46,967 nt of DNA from the NCBI GenBank assembly GCA_964537825.1, contig CAZIDL010000014.1, forward strand, positions 1 through 46,967, given 5' to 3'. Origin of the DNA: CAZIDL01 sp964537825. GTDB taxonomy: Bacteria > Bacteroidota > Bacteroidia > Flavobacteriales_D > CAYVSK01. The position numbers and the translations under genes were made by a program. How positions within the stretch are numbered: position 1 is the first letter of the stretch; every line of letters starts with the position of its first letter. Under the pieces are notes generated by a model. That model worked only from the letters and a program-made list of their open reading frames with translations, was not told where the DNA came from and did not search any database. Below, in pieces: positions 33,718 to 40,683 of this stretch.

Positions 33718-34008
33718 GAGCTTGTTTTGATTCTATTTCCAATGATTCGCTTGCAAAGCTCTTTTTCGCCTGTTAAGTCGGTATGAAGTGAAGGATAAAA
33801 GAATGTGAGATCCGGACCCTAAAAGCTCAAAGGCAATTCCGTATCTTCCATCAAGTCCAAGGGACCAAGCTCCAGGGTCATTTATGCTTTTAGCCTATAG
33901 GGATGGAGCGGAATTCAAAGGCTCTCCTTTCTTAACGATCCCTTGATCTTCCCCAGAAGGAGGGGAGCTACCTTTGCAGAAGAAAATCGCACAAGCTATC
34001 GGCTGTCT
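33718..34008. promoter_or_regulatory. Divergent control region between the beta-helix lipoprotein and phoB
   Basis: The largest gap in the window (291 bases). Minus strand: CTTAACA (33777-33771) is preceded 11 bases upstream by CTTCATA (33788-33782) and more weakly by TTTATCC (33799-33793), about 55-80 bases before the lipoprotein ATG. Plus strand: CTTAACG (33931-33937) and CTTGATC (33942-33948), again 11 apart, lie just before the phoB promoter. In the middle, CTAAAAGC (33819-33826) and GCTTTTAG (33886-33893) form a spaced inverted repeat. No open frame longer than a few codons looks real here. Confidence 0.45.
33969..33976 (+). promoter_or_regulatory. -7 element of the phoB promoter
   Basis: TACCTTTG is a full match to TAnnTTTG and leaves 32 bases before the phoB ATG. 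A TTG (33943-33945) lies 23 bases upstream, inside the second Pho-box-like unit, so a bound regulator would overlap the -33 region. Confidence 0.5.
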
Positions 34009-34701
34009 ATGAAACGCTCTACGCAGAGCAAGATCCTTTTGGTGGACGATGAGGAGGACATTCTCGATATGATCGGTTTCAATCTGGAAGAAGAAGGCTA
34101 TGAAGTGGAGACCGCTAAGGATGGGAGGGAAGCTTTGCAAAAGGCGAAGCGTTTTCAGCCGGACCTCGTCCTTTTGGATGTTATGATGCCTGAAATGGAC
34201 GGTATGGAAACCTGTACGGAAATGCGAAAGGATGAGGAGCTCAAGGAGATGCTCATCGCTTTCCTTACCGCGAGAGGTGAGGATTATTCGCAGATAGCCG
34301 GTTTTGAGGCAGGGGCTGATGATTACATCGCTAAGCCCATCAAGCCCAAGGTCTTGAGCAGTCGGGTCAAAGCCCTATTAAGAAGGCCTCAATTCCAAAA
34401 GGGTCCCGAAGGCAGTGATGAGGCTGGTGGGGTTCGCGTTGACAAAGAGCGGTTCCTCGTTTTCAAGGACGGAGAGGAGTTGAGCCTTCCCAAAAAAGAG
34501 TTCGAACTCCTGGCCCTTCTGATCTCTAAACCCGGTAAGGTCTTTACCCGCGAAGAGATTCTGAGCGGTGTTTGGGGTGATGATGTGGTCGTTGGGGACC
34601 GTACGATCGATGTGCATGTCCGGAAGCTTCGGGAAAAGATCGGAGAGGGGTACATCGAAACGGTAAAAGGGGTCGGGTACAAGTTCGAGCCAGCTCCATA
34701 G
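34009..34701 (+). CDS. phoB: PhoB-like OmpR-family response regulator
   Basis: The 230-residue protein has a receiver domain (L-L-V-D-D-E-E-D near 10-17, phosphoacceptor Asp57 in L-L-D-V-M-M-P, Thr87, Lys109) and a C-terminal winged helix (E-F-E-L-L-A-L-L, then R-T-I-D-V-H-V-R-K-L-R and T-V-K-G-V-G-Y-K-F) that binds DNA direct repeats. The start is ATG at 34009; the frame is open upstream but without the receiver motif. It is followed after 90 bases by a PhoR-like kinase. Assignment as PhoB rests on the kinase partner and on Pho-box-like sites in three nearby promoters; other OmpR-family roles are possible. Confidence 0.85.
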   Translation: MKRSTQSKILLVDDEEDILDMIGFNLEEEGYEVETAKDGREALQKAKRFQPDLVLLDVMMPEMDGMETCTEMRKDEELKEMLIAFLTARGEDYSQIAGFEAGADDYIAKPIKPKVLSSRVKALLRRPQFQKGPEGSDEAGGVRVDKERFLVFKDGEELSLPKKEFELLALLISKPGKVFTREEILSGVWGDDVVVGDRTIDVHVRKLREKIGEGYIETVKGVGYKFEPAP

Positions 34702-34739
34702 GTGATATAGAAGCAAGGACCTTCCCTTTTCTTCTCGCA

Positions 34740-34773
34740 TTGGCTTTAGCCCTTCCGCTACTTTATACCTTTA
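34740..34773 (+). promoter_or_regulatory. Possible second promoter before phoR
   Basis: TTG (34740-34742) and TACCTTTA (34766-34773) are 23 bases apart, longer than the usual spacer, and end 18 bases before the kinase ATG. It may supply kinase independently of the phoB transcript. Confidence 0.3.
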
Positions 34774-34791
34774 TTTCAGCTCGACGCGGAT

Positions 34792-35835
34792 ATGAAGCGC
34801 ATCACTCCCCGAACGATCGCCCTTATCGGTGGAGGAGGGGTTCTTCTCCTGACCCTTCTCACTGGGATCGCTCTGAACGGGGTCGGGGTTGGTCAGCTTC
34901 CCTTTTATTACTGGATAGGGATCGCATCGATCACTGGACTTGGCGCTTATGTCCTTTTCCTCTTCCTCGTAAGGCGCTTTTTGCAAGAAAAGCTGAAGCT
35001 GATCCATCGGGCTGTACACGGTCTCAGATTGAAGGGGGATCGCGGGATAAGTGTCGACCCGGATGAGGATCTTCTGAACGATGCTTACGAGCAGGTTACG
35101 GAGAAAGCGGAGGAACAGAGTGAGGAGATCCGTCGCCTCAAGGAGCAGGAAGCATTTCGGCGGCGTTTTGTTGGGAACGTGGCGCACGAACTAAAGACGC
35201 CGGTCTTCAGCATACAAGGCCACATTCTCACCCTTCTCGAAGGGGCGCTCGAGGACCCGGAGATCAATCGAAAATTCCTCGAGCGGGCTTCGAAGAGCGT
35301 CGATCGGATGACGCGGATCATCGCGGACCTCGATACGATCACACAGTTCGAGTCAGGGCACCTCGAAGTACAAATGGAAGCTCACGATCCACGGAAAGTG
35401 GCCGCTGACGTTATGGAGACCCTCGAATTGAAAGCTCAGCGTAAGGGGGTTGTTCTGCGCTTCAGGGACCCCAAAGGGAAAGTGCCGCAAGCTTTTATGG
35501 ACCGTCAGCGGATCGAGCAGGTCCTCTCCAATCTTATCGGCAATGCGATCGATCATAGCAAAGAGGGAGGCTATGTGGAGGTGGCCTTTTTCGATATGGA
35601 AGAACGCATTCTGGTAGAAGTGGCTGATGACGGGACGGGCATTCCTGAGAAAGAGCTTCCGAGGATCTTCGAGCGTTTTTATCGGGTGGATAAGGGGAGG
35701 TCCCGGGAATATGGAGGGACCGGGCTCGGACTCTCCATCGCTAAACATATCATGGAGGCGCATGAGCAGAGCATCGATGTGAGGAGCAGGGAAGGTGAAG
35801 GGACGGTCTTTTCCTTCACTCTTGAGAAGGTCTGA
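34792..35835 (+). CDS. phoR: PhoR-like sensor histidine kinase
   Basis: The 347-residue kinase has two N-terminal membrane spans (about 8-31 and 38-60) with only about seven residues between them, a HAMP-like/linker segment, a dimerisation helix with phosphoacceptor His132 in N-V-A-H-E-L-K-T-P, and a HATPase domain (N-box N-L-I-G-N-A-I-D-H-S, G1 D-D-G-T-G-I-P, G2 G-T-G-L-G-L-S). F-S-I-Q-G-H-I-L-T-L-L-E-G after the H-box is the pattern of Bacteroidota PhoR. With almost no periplasmic loop it cannot bind an outside ligand there, fitting PhoR, which listens through the Pst transporter and PhoU. Its last 20 bases overlap the 3' end of the convergent nuclease-family gene. Confidence 0.87.
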   Translation: MKRITPRTIALIGGGGVLLLTLLTGIALNGVGVGQLPFYYWIGIASITGLGAYVLFLFLVRRFLQEKLKLIHRAVHGLRLKGDRGISVDPDEDLLNDAYEQVTEKAEEQSEEIRRLKEQEAFRRRFVGNVAHELKTPVFSIQGHILTLLEGALEDPEINRKFLERASKSVDRMTRIIADLDTITQFESGHLEVQMEAHDPRKVAADVMETLELKAQRKGVVLRFRDPKGKVPQAFMDRQRIEQVLSNLIGNAIDHSKEGGYVEVAFFDMEERILVEVADDGTGIPEKELPRIFERFYRVDKGRSREYGGTGLGLSIAKHIMEAHEQSIDVRSREGEGTVFSFTLEKV

Positions 35836-36841
35836 TCCGAACGGAAATAGGAAGGTGATCGCTGACCCCCCCGATGTAAGCTGGGCCGCTAAAGGTACGA
35901 TGGGGCACTTCTTCTTCTTGCCCTTGACCCCTGCGCTCTTTCGTAAGCCAGTAAAGATCGTGGACCTTGGCCTCGCTGAGCTCCAGAGGGCTTGCCTTTC
36001 TGGGGTCGCACATTCGCCCCGCAGCGATGAAATGGTCGAGGTAACTCCAATTCCCCTTATGAAAGTAGCTTCCCTTTTCCTTTCCGGCCATTAGGTCGCA
36101 CCATCCGTGTTCTTCTTTATTTCTGCACTCCTTAGCTTCCAGCAGCTTCCTGATGCTCCTGTTCCTGGGCGTGTCGTTCAAATCTCCCATGATAAGGATG
36201 GCCGCGTTCGGATCCTGCTTTTCGATCGAATCCAGTTCCTTCTTTAGGCGACGCGCAGCCTCCATCCTTTTCCATTCGCTGCGGGCTCTGCCGCCCCAAC
36301 GAGAAGGCCAATGGGCGACGAAAAGGTGCAGGAGCTCATCCTGAAAGGATCTGCCTTTCACATAGAGCATCTCGCGCGTCGGGGAAGCTCCTTCTTTTTC
36401 AAGGTTCACCTGAAGGCGTTCCACGTAAAGGGGTTTGAAACGCTTGCTGCTATAGATCATTCCCACATCCATTCCACGATGATCGGGAGAGGGATATTGG
36501 AGGATGCAAAGCGTTTCGTTATCCAAAGGGGTCCTTCGGATCAGGTCTTCGAGCACTCGCCTTTCTTCGAGCTCTGCAAAACCCATGATCGCAGGGGTCC
36601 GACCTTTCCCGATGGCTGCGATCGTCTTGAAAAGGGCGTTCAGTTTCTTTTGGTATCGATAACGGTTCCATTCGTGCTCGCCGTCGGGCGTGTAAGGGTC
36701 GTCGCTCGTTCGCTTCGGGTCGTCGGACGGGTGGAAGAGGTTCTCCACGTTGTAGAAGAGCACCCTGGTTTCCTGGGGATTCCCCTTTAGAGGAAAGAAG
36801 GATGAAAGAGCGATCAGGATGAACAAGCACCGCGATCCCAT
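35816..36841 (-). CDS. Secreted endonuclease/exonuclease/phosphatase family protein
   Basis: About 341 residues, with a signal peptide (F-I-L-I-A-L-S-S-F-F) and the DNase I-like fold: F-Y-N-V-E-N-L-F (Asn, metal-site), G-F-A-E-L-E-E (metal-binding Glu), V-A-H-W-P-S-R, M-G-D-L-N-D-T-P (catalytic Asp-x-Asn) and G-G-V-S-D-H-L-P (Ser-Asp-His). All catalytic residues are present. Members hydrolyse phosphodiesters or phosphomonoesters; this one acts outside the cytoplasm. A link to phosphate scavenging is tempting because it ends against phoR, but it shows no Pho-box-like site. ATG at 36841 is preferred to the GTG two codons earlier. It probably shares a transcript with the upstream glycosyltransferase. 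Confidence 0.88.
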   Translation of the reverse strand: MGSRCLFILIALSSFFPLKGNPQETRVLFYNVENLFHPSDDPKRTSDDPYTPDGEHEWNRYRYQKKLNALFKTIAAIGKGRTPAIMGFAELEERRVLEDLIRRTPLDNETLCILQYPSPDHRGMDVGMIYSSKRFKPLYVERLQVNLEKEGASPTREMLYVKGRSFQDELLHLFVAHWPSRWGGRARSEWKRMEAARRLKKELDSIEKQDPNAAILIMGDLNDTPRNRSIRKLLEAKECRNKEEHGWCDLMAGKEKGSYFHKGNWSYLDHFIAAGRMCDPRKASPLELSEAKVHDLYWLTKERRGQGQEEEVPHRTFSGPAYIGGVSDHLPISVRIRPSQE

Positions 36842-36889
36842 ACCCACGAAGGTCCGCGAAGCTCGTCCGGTAATGAATGACAGGGGGGC

Positions 36890-37990
36890 TCAGGCTCTGT
36901 TCTCTAGGAGCTCCTTTAAACGTTCCCTGAGTTCTTCGGGTCGTGGAGGAAGGTGAACCCCTTCGTAATTGGGGGTCTGCTCGAGAGCTTCTTGAAGATC
37001 GAAAGCGTCCTGTTGCACGGAAAGGAAGTGGCGTTTCTTGTCGTGGTAAAGGGCGAGATATTCCTGTTCGGTTTGCCCGGGTGTAGGGATGAGCACGGCC
37101 TTCTTACCCATCGTGGCCAGGTCCATGATGGTGGAATAGCCGGAGCGGCTGATGACCAGGTCCGCTGTTTCAAGTTCTTTTTGGAGGTCTTCGGTGCATA
37201 GATGATGGAATTCCCGGATCCGTGGAGATTCCTTCTTTCCAGCTCCTTTTTGGGGCATGCCCGTCACCATGGTCGCGTTCAGGTCGAGGTCTTTTAGCTC
37301 TTCGTTCAGGCTCTCGGCTAACATTCCCCGCTGAGGATCCGGGCCCGATATCAATCCCAGGACCCTGGTGCGATCTTTTCCGCTTTTTCCTTCCGTGCCG
37401 GTAGGGTTTTCCGCTCCCTTGGAGAAACGGCTCAGAGGGCCGATGAAGGTAAGCCCTTTTGGGAGGTCTTTTCCATGAGAAAGCGCACCGGAGAGGTTCT
37501 CGTGGACATCGGCGACGTCCGGGACCCAGCATTGATCGAAGCGAGAGATGTAATGGCGGTTGATCCGGTCAGCAGCTCGACTGAAACGGGGGGTGCGGAT
37601 GTAGAGCTGATGGGTGATCAGGACCGTGGGGATCTTTTTGTTATAAAGCCCAAGGCGATTGTCCGATATGACACCATGGACACCGTATTCGCGGATGTAA
37701 CGGTCAAGAGCCTTGTGCTCCTTTTTGATAGCGTTCCGGATCCGTGGAGCAAGGCGCAGCATGTGGAAGGTCATGTTCCCGTTCCTCGGGTAGTCCACTT
37801 TGTAGCTCGGCATCTCCACGTACGGAAGTTCTGGGAACTCTTGGCGCAAAAGGGCCAGAGCTTTGTCGCTCGTGCCTATCAGGACCTCTGCGCCGAGCCT
37901 CTGTAGCTCCTTTATGACTGGGATACAACGTGTTGCGTGTCCAAGGCCCCAATCGAGAGGGGCGACCAGGATCCGCTTGCTATCGGACAT
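36890..37990 (-). CDS. MurG-like (GT-B, family 28-type) glycosyltransferase
   Basis: About 366 residues. The N-terminus I-L-V-A-P-L-D-W-G-L-G-H-A-T-R-C matches a Bacteroidota family of GT-B glycosyltransferases. The C-terminal half has V-L-G-L-I-S-G-P-D-P-Q-R, then D-L-V-I-S-R-S-G-Y-S-T-I-M-D-L-A and P-T-P-G-Q-T-E-Q-E-Y, the UDP-sugar site of MurG-like enzymes. The donor is probably UDP-linked; acceptor unknown. ATG at 37990 is preferred to GTG at 37996. There is no signal peptide; action is likely at the cytoplasmic face. It is divergent from trmB, with a 65-base gap. Confidence 0.82.
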   Translation of the reverse strand: MSDSKRILVAPLDWGLGHATRCIPVIKELQRLGAEVLIGTSDKALALLRQEFPELPYVEMPSYKVDYPRNGNMTFHMLRLAPRIRNAIKKEHKALDRYIREYGVHGVISDNRLGLYNKKIPTVLITHQLYIRTPRFSRAADRINRHYISRFDQCWVPDVADVHENLSGALSHGKDLPKGLTFIGPLSRFSKGAENPTGTEGKSGKDRTRVLGLISGPDPQRGMLAESLNEELKDLDLNATMVTGMPQKGAGKKESPRIREFHHLCTEDLQKELETADLVISRSGYSTIMDLATMGKKAVLIPTPGQTEQEYLALYHDKKRHFLSVQQDAFDLQEALEQTPNYEGVHLPPRPEELRERLKELLENRA

Positions 37991-38027
37991 GGGCACGTAT
38001 TCCGGGCGCGAAGGGCGGCAAGTTAAT

Positions 38028-38035
38028 TAATTTTG
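38028..38035 (+). promoter_or_regulatory. -7 element of the trmB operon promoter
   Basis: TAATTTTG is a full match to TAnnTTTG and ends 20 bases before the trmB GTG. It overlaps the TTAATTAA palindrome at 38023-38030. No TTTG -33 element is visible. Confidence 0.45.
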
Positions 38036-38055
38036 CATGGGTCAATGCCGGAACG

Positions 38056-38739
38056 GTGGGTAAAGGGAAGCTTGCCAAATTCGAAGACATCAAAGGATTC
38101 GGGAATGTCCTTGAACCTTCCTTCGAGGAAGCCTTCCATAAAGGCCACCCTCTGAAGGGAAAGTGGCGGAAAGAAGCTTTCCTGAACGATGGACCCCTCT
38201 TTCTCGAATTAGCATGCGGAAAAGGGGAATATGCAGTCGAGCTAGCTCGTCGCTATCCGGAGGCTAACTTTCTCGGGATCGATATCAAAGGGAACCGGAT
38301 CTGGACCGGAGCCAAAAGGGCATTGGACGAAGGGATCGATAACGTACGTTTTCTCCGTACCCGTGTGGAGTTCGTGCACGCCTTTTTCGCAGAGGAAGAG
38401 GTGGACGGGATATGGTTCACCTTTCCCGATCCGCAGCCCAAAAAGAAACGGGCCAAAAAACGGCTTACCGGACATCGCTTCTTCAACTGCTACGAACGCT
38501 TCCTGAAAAAAGGCAGTAAACTCCATCTCAAGACCGATAACGACATCCTCTACGAACATACCCGTGAAGTGCTGAAAGAACGAACTTCTGTGATCGAGCG
38601 CGATCTTTCGGACCTCTATCCCGTCCTTGAGGAACTTCCCGAAGAGGAACAGGAATGGCTCAGGATCCGTACCTTTTACGAAGAAATGGCCCTCGAAGAG
38701 GGAGCAGCGATCAAATACCTCCGGTTTCGATTGCAATGA
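38056..38739 (+). CDS. trmB: tRNA (guanine-46-N7-)-methyltransferase
   Basis: TrmB methylates G46 in the tRNA variable loop using S-adenosylmethionine. The protein has E-L-A-C-G-K-G-E-Y (SAM motif I), G-I-D-I-K-G-N-R and W-F-T-F-P-D-P-Q-P-K-K-K (the family's catalytic block), then L-K-T-D-N. The frame is open for 42 codons upstream, but the family N-terminus (G-K-G-K-L-A-K-F) starts right after the GTG at 38056, giving 227 residues. Its stop overlaps the next gene's ATG as ATGA. First gene of a four-gene run to 40507. Confidence 0.95.
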   Translation: MGKGKLAKFEDIKGFGNVLEPSFEEAFHKGHPLKGKWRKEAFLNDGPLFLELACGKGEYAVELARRYPEANFLGIDIKGNRIWTGAKRALDEGIDNVRFLRTRVEFVHAFFAEEEVDGIWFTFPDPQPKKKRAKKRLTGHRFFNCYERFLKKGSKLHLKTDNDILYEHTREVLKERTSVIERDLSDLYPVLEELPEEEQEWLRIRTFYEEMALEEGAAIKYLRFRLQ

Positions 38740-39092
38740 AACTTCCCACGCCTGCGGAAAAGGACCGTTCTTATTTCGATGATGTCTACGATGTGGTCGA
38801 ACAGATCCCTTTCGGAAGGGTTACAAGTTATGGGGCGATAGCCCGATATTTGAGCTCTGGGGCAGCAGCTCGGACGGTGGGATGGGCTATGAACCATTCG
38901 CACGAGGCGCGCCCCGATCTTCCGGCTCATCGTGTGGTGAATCGGAACGGGGTCTTGAGCGGAAAGGAACATTTCGGGCGCGCCGGTCGAATGCAGGAAC
39001 TGCTCGAGCAGGAAGGAGTGGAAGTGGTGGATGATCGGGTGCTCCGTTTTGATGAGCTATTCTGGGATCCGTCCCGCGAATTGGAGTTATAA
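38736..39092 (+). CDS. Alkyltransferase-like protein (MGMT-fold, no active-site Cys)
   Basis: This 118-residue protein has the MGMT DNA-binding fold: I-P-F-G-R-V-T-S-Y-G-A-I-A-R-Y and V-G-W-A-M-N. In true O6-alkylguanine transferases the acceptor is P-C-H-R-V; here it is P-A-H-R-V, so it cannot accept an alkyl group. Such ATL proteins bind O6-alkylguanine and mark it for nucleotide excision repair. The start at 38736 overlaps the trmB stop, showing translational coupling. The frame is open upstream inside trmB, which I ignore. Confidence 0.9.
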   Translation: MKLPTPAEKDRSYFDDVYDVVEQIPFGRVTSYGAIARYLSSGAAARTVGWAMNHSHEARPDLPAHRVVNRNGVLSGKEHFGRAGRMQELLEQEGVEVVDDRVLRFDELFWDPSRELEL

Positions 39093-39100
39093 GATCGTTT

Positions 39101-40225
39101 ATGGAACTGAACAAGGAGAATGTACTGAAGGCCCTCGAAAAGGTCGATGAACCGGATCTGAAACAGGACATCGTTTCAGCCGACCTCATCTCCGACCTGG
39201 AGATCGGGACTGGAAAGATCAGCTTTCAGGTAAAGGTGCAAAACCCCGCTATGCATGCGCGGAAGCGTATGGAGGAAGCTTGTGACTTCGCGATCGAAAG
39301 AGCTTTTGGGAAAGAGGTCGAGACCGAGATCAAGGTAAAAGGCATTCCCCAGGAGGAGCGTAGTGAGGAACAACGAGAGGTGCTTCCCGGTGTGAAGAAC
39401 ATCGTGGCTGTGGCATCTGGCAAAGGAGGTGTCGGAAAATCGACGCTTACAGCTAATTTGGCTGTTTCCCTTGCTCAAAAAGGATACAAGGTCGGTCTTA
39501 TCGACGCCGATATCTACGGCCCATCCATTCCGACCATGTTCGACCTTCAGGATGCCAAACCCTCCGCTAAGGACGTCGATGGCAAGCAATTGATCGAGCC
39601 GCTCGAGCAGTACGGGGTCAAACTCCTTTCGATCGGCTTCTTTGCCGATGCCGACCAGGCGATCGTCTGGCGGGGCCCCATGGCCACCAAAGCAGTGGAT
39701 CAGCTGTTCAAGGATGTGGATTGGGGCGAGCTCGATCATCTCTTGATCGATGTTCCTCCCGGTACTGGGGATATCCACCTCACCCTGGTCCAGACCGCCC
39801 CCCTTACCGGAGCAGTGATCACTAGCACACCACAGGAAGTGGCCCTTTCAGACGCTAAGAAGGGGGTGAACATGTTCCGGTTGGATTCCGTTGCTGTCCC
39901 TGTGCTCGGATTGGTAGAGAACATGGCCTATTTTACACCTGAAGAGCTTCCTGAGAACAAGTATTACATCTTCGGAAAGGAAGGGGCGAAACGCTTGAGC
40001 GAACAAATGAACGTCCCCTTTCTAGGGGAGATCCCCCTCGTTCAAAGCATCAGGGAGGCCGGTGATGTCGGGCGCCCCGCTGCCCTTCAGGAGAACACGC
40101 CTACAGCTAAAGCGTTCGATTCGCTCGCTGATGCTTATCTTCGTGGACTTGAGGAGCGGAACAAGGAGCAAGCTCCTACCCAAAAGGTCGAGGTTAAGCA
40201 AGAATACCCTAGCGACCAGGGATAA
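39101..40225 (+). CDS. mrp: Mrp/NBP35-family P-loop ATPase (iron-sulfur carrier)
   Basis: The 374-residue protein joins an N-terminal MIP18/DUF59-like domain (about 1-80) to a deviant P-loop ATPase with G-K-G-G-V-G-K-S-T (107-115), D-A-D-I-Y-G-P-S-I-P and L-I-D-V-P-P-G-T-G-D. Homologues carry Fe-S clusters to target proteins. The C-terminal C-x-x-C of proteobacterial ApbC is absent: the matching stretch is M-A-Y-F-T-P-E-E-L-P, as usual in Bacteroidota forms. A NifU-domain gene follows after 6 bases, supporting a role in Fe-S assembly. The short gap after the alkyltransferase-like gene (8 bases) suggests one operon. Confidence 0.93.
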   Translation: MELNKENVLKALEKVDEPDLKQDIVSADLISDLEIGTGKISFQVKVQNPAMHARKRMEEACDFAIERAFGKEVETEIKVKGIPQEERSEEQREVLPGVKNIVAVASGKGGVGKSTLTANLAVSLAQKGYKVGLIDADIYGPSIPTMFDLQDAKPSAKDVDGKQLIEPLEQYGVKLLSIGFFADADQAIVWRGPMATKAVDQLFKDVDWGELDHLLIDVPPGTGDIHLTLVQTAPLTGAVITSTPQEVALSDAKKGVNMFRLDSVAVPVLGLVENMAYFTPEELPENKYYIFGKEGAKRLSEQMNVPFLGEIPLVQSIREAGDVGRPAALQENTPTAKAFDSLADAYLRGLEERNKEQAPTQKVEVKQEYPSDQG

Positions 40226-40231
40226 AAGCTC

Positions 40232-40507
40232 ATGACGAAGGCCGAGACCATAGAAAGGATCGAGCAGGCACTGGCTGATATCCGCCCTTTTCTCGAAAAG
40301 GATGGCGGCGATATCACGTTCGAGGCCCTCACCGACGAGATGATCGTTCGTGTGCGGCTTCACGGTGCCTGCAGCTCTTGTAGCATGAGTCCCATGACCA
40401 TGAAGACGGGTGTCGAAGAGGCCATTAAAAAGGCCGCTCCGCACGTTCAGGAAGTCGAGGCTGTTAACATGCCCGATCCTGCGGAAGCGACCCCCTACGG
40501 AAGGTGA
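40232..40507 (+). CDS. NifU C-terminal-domain iron-sulfur scaffold protein
   Basis: The 91-residue protein is a single Nfu domain: I-R-P-F-L-E-K-D-G-G-D-I, then G-A-C-S-S-C-S-M-S with cluster ligands Cys47 and Cys50, and V-E-E-A-I-K-K near the end. Nfu proteins hold a 4Fe-4S cluster between two monomers and pass it to apoproteins. Next to mrp it makes a compact Fe-S delivery pair, and the korAB genes downstream need Fe-S-linked electron transfer. The 176-base gap after it (40508-40683) has no clear terminator. Confidence 0.93.
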   Translation: MTKAETIERIEQALADIRPFLEKDGGDITFEALTDEMIVRVRLHGACSSCSMSPMTMKTGVEEAIKKAAPHVQEVEAVNMPDPAEATPYGR

Positions 40508-40657
40508 GCTCCTTCCTCTTCCCGTGCTTCTGACCTTTTAAGAGCATGCGTGGGTGAACGGGATGTTCAGAAAGAACTTTGCCTTTGGGTGCGAAGAGGA
40601 TCCCTAGGAGTTCTTAAAACCCTGAACTTTCCAGTGAACCTAGGCTCCCTCGATCTG

Positions 40658-40672
40658 TTTCAAATATTGAAA
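40658..40672. promoter_or_regulatory. Inverted repeat just before korA
   Basis: TTTCAA (40658-40663) and TTGAAA (40667-40672) are inverted around a three-base centre, ending 11 bases before the korA TTG. It may be an operator or a chance A/T-rich dyad in the promoter gap. I see no clear TAnnTTTG element in 40508-40683; TTTG occurs near 40583 and 40590. Confidence 0.3.
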
Positions 40673-40683
40673 GTGCGAAGAAA

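Noticed and set aside
33901..34008. Start of phoB at 33943
   Set aside because: The frame is open from there, but the receiver domain begins after the ATG at 34009 and a -7 element (33969-33976) lies inside the extension.
35816..36841. Placing the nuclease/phosphatase-family gene in the Pho regulon
   Set aside because: No 11-base TTAA repeats lie before it or the glycosyltransferase; closeness to phoR alone is not evidence.
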